Of a stretch of DNA of 56,201 nt, positions 51,409 through 56,201 are shown one piece after another. The DNA comes from Fuerstiella sp. (lineage in GTDB: Bacteria > Planctomycetota > Planctomycetia > Planctomycetales > Planctomycetaceae). Under the pieces are notes generated by a model. It searched no databases. It had not been told where the DNA came from and saw only the letters and a program-made list of their open reading frames with translations. Each line of letters opens with the position of its first letter. Position 1 is the stretch's first letter. The position numbers and the translations under genes were made by a program. The DNA is taken from positions 1-56,201 of the forward strand of contig JABABI010000046.1 of assembly GCA_014238335.1 (NCBI GenBank), read 5' to 3'.

Positions 51409-54400
51409 TCAATCTGCGAACGGGTTCTTCCACACGATAGACGTACCGTCGTCACTGGCAGTCGCGATGTTTCCAGTTGACGACACCGCCAACGAATTGA
51501 TCGGCGCCCGATGTGCGTGGACGTCGCCATCGACAAGAAACTGATAAGCTTCGTACGCCTGCAGTCCGTCGGTTTGTCGTCGCTGAGGCTGCCAGTTCCA
51601 GGCGATCGCAGCACCGTCCGCTCCGCCCGTTACGACGTACGGTGAATTGGGCAGAAAGGCCAGACTGCGAATGCCGCCCGCGTCGTGTCCATTGATGTTG
51701 CAGTGCAACTGCGGCTGCGTGGGATCCTCATTACTGAAGGTGTAAATCCATCCAACACTGGCCCCGCTTTCCGTCAACTGTCCACCCACCGCGATTGAAC
51801 GACCATCAGCTGCGTAGTCACCACATTCCAGCTGAAGAGGGCCGGCGGCAGAAACCCTGATATCCACGGACGGTTTTTCTGAATCACCAGCGCTGACAAC
51901 ACTGACGCTTCCGTCGGCACAGACCAACAGAACATTCGCTCCATCAGACGACCACGCCACATGCACCACAGCGGCACCATCGGTACGAAGCCATCGGACC
52001 AGGCGGGACTCTTCTGTCCCCGAATCCCATTCCCACAATGCAGCTGACCCGTCTGCTCCGCCACTGACAAAAAAGCGATTCCCGTGTGCGAACGAAAGGC
52101 TCGTCACCACACCCCGATGCGGGTCACTGATTTTTGACAGCGTGTGCCCGTAATCCGGACTGTCAGTGTCTGCCTGAAAGATTCGTACAGCGCGATCACC
52201 GGTCAACAGCAGCGGGTGATCGGGTTCCGCGGACAACGCCGTCGACTGCACAGCGAAGAGTGGTCGAAAGTCGGCCAGGTGGGCGTAGTTTTTTAGGTTC
52301 CAGAGATGAGCGGCTGTGCCGTCGAAAGTCGCGACCACGTCGGTCGGCCTGCCTTCCGCTCTCACCGCTGGATCATTCTCGGGAGACGTGGAAAACGCCT
52401 GAGGAGCGAACACGGCGTCTGAAATCCCAAGACCTGGAGCTTCCAACACCTTTTGCACGCGCCACGTCGTCGTGGAAAAGACCTGCAGATTGCCATCCAC
52501 GACCGCTGCCAGTCTCCGGCCATCCGCTGACCAGTCGACCGTCGCAATCCGCTGCGGCGGACGTTGTTGCACGGTTGCAGGCAGGATACGTCTGACAGGC
52601 TTCAGAGCCCCTGTCTTCCAGAGTTGCATTTCGTAGGACGTGGTCTTGTTTGCTTTGTCCGTGCGGACGCTGACGGTGACAAATTGATCGCGGTCGGGCG
52701 AAAAACAGACGCGTTCAATGGGAATACGGTCGTGTTCGTACGAAGCAATAACCTGCACAGACGCCAATGTATTTTTCGATTCGGGAGAGGTTGTCTTTCT
52801 CTGTTCCTGGTCATCATCAATCTTTACCGTCATCTGCCGCCCGTCAAATCCAATGGACAGAACGCCGTCGTCGTTCAACCATTCCAGGTGGCTGACGATG
52901 GTGTTTTTTGCATGAATTCGTTCTCCGGCGATCAGTTTGCCGGAGGCCACCGACCAGAACGCAACCCGACCATCACTGGCACCTGTGACGACCTGTGCGC
53001 CATCGGGACTGACTGCGATTGCCGAAATCTCGCCACGGTGAAACCCCTGCAGCGTGGCCACCGGCTGCGGCCTTGAATTTTCCAGCAGTTCCCTGCTGCG
53101 CCAGATAACAGCATGACCGACACGTCGGTCATCGTCGGTGGCCACAGAGGTCACAATCAATCGGCCATCAGAGGACACTGCTACGGCATTGACCAGCCCC
53201 AGCCCCGGAATTCTCACACGCTGAGCACCAACGCCGGACTTCCCAAAATCTGAGTGCCACAGGCAGAGATTGCCATCGAAGCCGGTGGTCAGGAGCACCT
53301 TGCCATCAGGAGGAAGGAAACGAAGACGGGCAACATTGGAATGGTGTCCCTCTTCAAATGACACTGATTCAGCCGCGAACCGTGAACGAGACGACGCTCC
53401 CGTAACCGGGCGACCTGTCTTCGTGTCCCAGATCACGGCAGTTCCGTCACTGGCTCCGGTCACCGCTCTTGTCCCGTCTGAACTCAGCTCAACCGACTTC
53501 AGGGCACCCCGCTGAACAGAACCGTTTACGTTGAGAACCACGTAATCAGGCGAGCTGTTGTCCACCTGGACATCGTCAGCATCACGACGGGGACCGGTTG
53601 CAGTCAAAATATGACGTTTCGCGCTGACTCCGGCGACCTGAGGCAACTCTGCATCGCCGGACCCCCGCACCGTATGACTCAGGCCATCCTCATCCGGCCC
53701 GTGAACACCGTGTCTCCTGCGTGGCACGATGGAAGGGGAAAATTCCCGTGGCAACGCGTGAGGCAGTGCCGACGCCCCGGCCAGTTCAAAGGCCGCTTCG
53801 ATAGCACGACGTTCGTTTTCGTATTCCGACACATCCCAGAGACGGCAGTATCTGTCAGCGCTTGCCGACAGCACTCGCGTTCCGGAGGGATTCAGAAATC
53901 CGGCAGCGTTGACGCGAGCGCCGTGACCTTCCAGCCTGTGCAACAGCGTCATCGTGACCGCAACCGTATCGCTGTCTGCATTATCAGACAGTTCCCAGAC
54001 GCCGACAGATCGATCATCTGAAGCCGTCACAAATCGGCTCCCGTCTGCGGAGAACTCAATACTGTTAACCGGGCGATGATGTCTTCTGTCGCTCCCCTGA
54101 TTAGTGCTGACAACAGAGAGATTCGCCGCGTGAACGAACGGAAAAAAATCACGCCCCGTCTCATCCGTGTTCAATGCACGGGGCAGCAGCAAAACATCAC
54201 CATTTCTGCTGTTGCTGATCAGCAGCAGACTTTCGTCGGGCGAAACAGAAATCCGCTTTGGCGGAAAGTTTCGGTTACGAGGGAAACGCAGCTGCCCCAG
54301 CCGCTGAGGCCGATCCTCAGGATTTGATGTCGGCGGCAAACGATAGGCCAGCACGTCAGATGATTCGCCTCCGCGCGATCCCGCGTACAGAAAACAACCT

Positions 54401-56201
54401 GCCTTTTTCAGAATCGCCAGGTCCCGGATGTCCGAACTGCTGCGAATCGACCAACGCTGTTGCAGCGAGTTCAGATCCCACGCCCGAATACTTCCTCCAC
54501 TGTCCGCCGCCAGCAGGAAACCATCCGCGAGCTCCACCGTTGTCAGATCCTGATCATGGCCCTTAATCGTCCTGTGATTCGCGTCGGACAGACGATACAG
54601 ATGCAGTGTCTTGCCGGCAGCGGCAACGATCAAATCTTCGTCTGTACTGATGCAAACGCGCGAGACGGCGGCTCCGGTAGCAACCCGGAGGGCAGGTTCG
54701 TTCGGCAGCACATCCGCTCCTGCCGGAATTTTCCAGACAACAAGCCAGCCGTCGCTGTCACCCCAGACGACTGTTCTGCCGGATGGGCTGATGACCTGAG
54801 TCTGCACGGGTACTTTGGTCGGTCGAGCACGTTTCAACAATTGCCGCTGACGAGCCTTAAGCTCCTCAATGCGTTGTTTCTTTTCGATCTCCGGCAGGTC
54901 TGCCAGCGCCGGTTCTTCATTGAGTGCTGTCAGGAGTTCGTTAACTCGCAGCAGCGCGGCGGCGTAGTCAGCACTGCGAATCAAGCTGGCAATGGATAAG
55001 TTCCTAAGTTCAACCTCGGCTCGAACTCGTTCTTTTGTAAGACGTTCCTTGTCGGCGGCCAGCACGTTTTTCTGCCGCGCAAGTTCGGCCACCTCGATTT
55101 CGGTCTTGGCGATTTTCTGGTTTGCGACATATAGCTTCGTTGTGGCAGCGGCAAATTTCGTGTCGGCTTCCTTCATTCTGGCAGCGGCAGCATCCAGCTC
55201 GTCAGCAGCGGCCAGAGCTTTTTGTTCTGCATCTTTCTGTTTGACTTTGGCCTGTTTTACGCCCCTTTCCGCCTGTTTCACGCCCTCCTTCGCCTGTTCT
55301 ACGCCCTCTTCCAAAACTTTCTTAGTGCCGTGCAACTCTACAATCTCATCTTTCTGCTGGGATATTCTGATCGCCTGTGCGGTCGCGAATGCTGCCCCCA
55401 ATACGATGATCCCCGCAGCGGCCATCGTTGCATACTTGAGTGTATTGCGGAGTCGTCGCGCGCGGGACAGTTTTCCCATGAGTTCCTCGAAGTCCTCGCC
55501 TTCTTCCCGGGCGGCGATCTGCAGACCCAGATCGAAGTCGCCTTTGCGGTGTGCGAGTTCTGCGTAGCCCAGTCGTGTTTTGCGAAGTCCAACGCGCGCA
55601 TTTTCGTTTTCGGGCCACGCCACATGAGCTTCGTCGAACAGGGCGGCGGCCGTCTGGTAATCCTGATAACCTTGTTTTTCGTCAGGCGCGCATGCATCGG
55701 ACAGCGTCTGAGTGGCTCGATCGGCCAGACGACGACTTTCTTCGTGGTTCTGGAAATCCTTGATCGCATCCTGAAATTCGAGTACCGTCCGATGTCGCCG
55801 TTTGGGGTCCGTGGACAAGGCTTTTACAGCAATGTCCATGAGTTCTCCTACTTCAGACGTTTCGCGGATCTGATTACGGCGTACGACTTTATCAATGACC
55901 GTCCACAACCCGGAGTTGCCCGCTTTGGAGTCGGGTTCCGGAAACGTGTGCGGAGCCTTTCCGGTGATCACTTCATACAGGATGGCACCCAGAAGATAGA
56001 TATCGCTCCACGTACCAATTGCTTCAGGCGGTCCGGCCCAGAGCTCCGGAGACATATAAGCCGGAGTGCCCGCTCCGAACGATGAAGATGGCGAAGCGAA
56101 GCGATTTTTGTCGGCCGCCAGCGCCGGAACGGCCAGTCCCCAGTCCAGTACGAGGACTTCTCCGAATTCACCAAGCATGATATTTTCAGGCTTCAGGTCA
56201 C
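51409..56201 (-). CDS. Giant serine/threonine kinase with WD40 repeats (5' end outside window)
   Basis: At least 1596 residues; the start lies beyond 56201. The visible part opens exactly at DLKPENI of the catalytic loop, then LDWGLA (DWG replaces DFG), then GAGTPAYMSPELWAG and the kinase C-lobe to about residue 145 (numbering from the first visible Met). A ~100-residue helical region, a membrane helix (about 248-270, ATMAAAGIIVLGAAFATAQ) and a long coiled coil (272-395, with repeated GVxQAxxGVxQA units) follow. From about 455 there is a C-terminal half of WD40-like blades; clear examples are GASDGTAVIWD, GGADGSAALWEWD, SASADRYCRLWD and ASDDGTSIVWK. It is probably a sensor kinase with an external propeller; the substrate is unknown. 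Confidence 0.93.
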   Translation of the reverse strand, partial: DLKPENIMLGEFGEVLVLDWGLAVPALAADKNRFASPSSSFGAGTPAYMSPELWAGPPEAIGTWSDIYLLGAILYEVITGKAPHTFPEPDSKAGNSGLWTVIDKVVRRNQIRETSEVGELMDIAVKALSTDPKRRHRTVLEFQDAIKDFQNHEESRRLADRATQTLSDACAPDEKQGYQDYQTAAALFDEAHVAWPENENARVGLRKTRLGYAELAHRKGDFDLGLQIAAREEGEDFEELMGKLSRARRLRNTLKYATMAAAGIIVLGAAFATAQAIRISQQKDEIVELHGTKKVLEEGVEQAKEGVKQAERGVKQAKVKQKDAEQKALAAADELDAAAARMKEADTKFAAATTKLYVANQKIAKTEIEVAELARQKNVLAADKERLTKERVRAEVELRNLSIASLIRSADYAAALLRVNELLTALNEEPALADLPEIEKKQRIEELKARQRQLLKRARPTKVPVQTQVISPSGRTVVWGDSDGWLVVWKIPAGADVLPNEPALRVATGAAVSRVCISTDEDLIVAAAGKTLHLYRLSDANHRTIKGHDQDLTTVELADGFLLAADSGGSIRAWDLNSLQQRWSIRSSSDIRDLAILKKAGCFLYAGSRGGESSDVLAYRLPPTSNPEDRPQRLGQLRFPRNRNFPPKRISVSPDESLLLISNSRNGDVLLLPRALNTDETGRDFFPFVHAANLSVVSTNQGSDRRHHRPVNSIEFSADGSRFVTASDDRSVGVWELSDNADSDTVAVTMTLLHRLEGHGARVNAAGFLNPSGTRVLSASADRYCRLWDVSEYENERRAIEAAFELAGASALPHALPREFSPSIVPRRRHGVHGPDEDGLSHTVRGSGDAELPQVAGVSAKRHILTATGPRRDADDVQVDNSSPDYVVLNVNGSVQRGALKSVELSSDGTRAVTGASDGTAVIWDTKTGRPVTGASSRSRFAAESVSFEEGHHSNVARLRFLPPDGKVLLTTGFDGNLCLWHSDFGKSGVGAQRVRIPGLGLVNAVAVSSDGRLIVTSVATDDDRRVGHAVIWRSRELLENSRPQPVATLQGFHRGEISAIAVSPDGAQVVTGASDGRVAFWSVASGKLIAGERIHAKNTIVSHLEWLNDDGVLSIGFDGRQMTVKIDDDQEQRKTTSPESKNTLASVQVIASYEHDRIPIERVCFSPDRDQFVTVSVRTDKANKTTSYEMQLWKTGALKPVRRILPATVQQRPPQRIATVDWSADGRRLAAVVDGNLQVFSTTTWRVQKVLEAPGLGISDAVFAPQAFSTSPENDPAVRAEGRPTDVVATFDGTAAHLWNLKNYAHLADFRPLFAVQSTALSAEPDHPLLLTGDRAVRIFQADTDSPDYGHTLSKISDPHRGVVTSLSFAHGNRFFVSGGADGSAALWEWDSGTEESRLVRWLRTDGAAVVHVAWSSDGANVLLVCADGSVSVVSAGDSEKPSVDIRVSAAGPLQLECGDYAADGRSIAVGGQLTESGASVGWIYTFSNEDPTQPQLHCNINGHDAGGIRSLAFLPNSPYVVTGGADGAAIAWNWQPQRRQTDGLQAYEAYQFLVDGDVHAHRAPINSLAVSSTGNIATASDDGTSIVWKNPFAD

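Noticed and set aside
51139..51480. 113-codon open frame in the gap above nrdA
   Set aside because: It overlaps the 3' end of the kinase gene, is Ser/Arg-rich and lacks any recognisable pattern.
1..56201. tRNA genes, CRISPR arrays, transposases, prophage genes
   Set aside because: I looked for T-loop-like signatures, regularly spaced repeats and integrase or transposase motifs and saw none.

Overview
The window comes from a planctomycete (phylum Planctomycetota). No 16S gene is present, so this rests on the mix of families: a BBP7-type outer-membrane barrel protein, a giant WD40-repeat serine/threonine kinase, a Tat-exported Gfo/Idh/MocA oxidoreductase, a DUF3500 protein, TonB-anchored vWA proteins, an H4MPT-linked C1 pathway protein, a Chlamydia-like class Ic ribonucleotide reductase, and a respiratory operon with giant multiheme cytochromes. 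Genes are densely packed, many overlap by ATGA or GTGA, and clear Shine-Dalgarno sites are few. I found no IS element, integrase, CRISPR array, rRNA or tRNA; the region reads as core chromosome.

Layout. 225-2114: amino-acid permease. 2211-5058 (minus): a tightly coupled three-gene operon of sensor kinase, response regulator and MfnF-like ASKHA-fold protein of the methanofuran/H4MPT C1 pathway. 5288-6397: front-end fatty-acid desaturase. 6789-8611 (plus): a CBM9-like protein translationally coupled to an exported glycerophosphodiester phosphodiesterase. 9188-13038: a membrane-anchored vWA protein and a polytopic membrane protein. 13197-15155: argS. 15231-20113 (minus): BBP7 barrel protein, PIG-L deacetylase, metG.

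20289-38804 (minus) is the centrepiece: an 18.5-kb run of 14 genes encoding a whole quinol-to-oxygen chain. In transcription order these are a Rieske protein with a repeat-rich cytoplasmic extension and an internal Tat motif; a b6-type cytochrome b carrying the cysteine expected for heme ci; an enlarged 452-residue cytochrome b C-terminal subunit; an eight-heme 1296-residue membrane-anchored cytochrome c; a lipoprotein with a blue-copper-like ligand set; a diheme cytochrome c lipoprotein; COX2 (CuA); COX1 (A2-type, YSHPAVY); CtaA; CtaB; COX3 with a 150-residue insertion; COX4; and an ABC-2 exporter pair. Their co-linearity suggests a dedicated bc/caa3-like supercomplex whose electron carriers are all tethered to the membrane.

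39422-46029: ABC-F ATPase, Tat-exported oxidoreductase, HIT protein, DUF3500 protein, and (minus) a YHS/TRASH-like cysteine-rich membrane protein. 46552-50632 (minus): nrdA-nrdB, where NrdB has Phe in place of the radical Tyr and Glu at the first metal ligand, the class Ic (Mn/Fe) signature. 51409-56201 (minus): 3' part of a giant kinase-TM-coiled-coil-WD40 protein that runs off the window.

Most notable: the respiratory operon (several distinct oddities), the class Ic RNR, the kinase/regulator/C1-gene operon, and small palindromic operator candidates upstream of nrdA and of the YHS-like gene.
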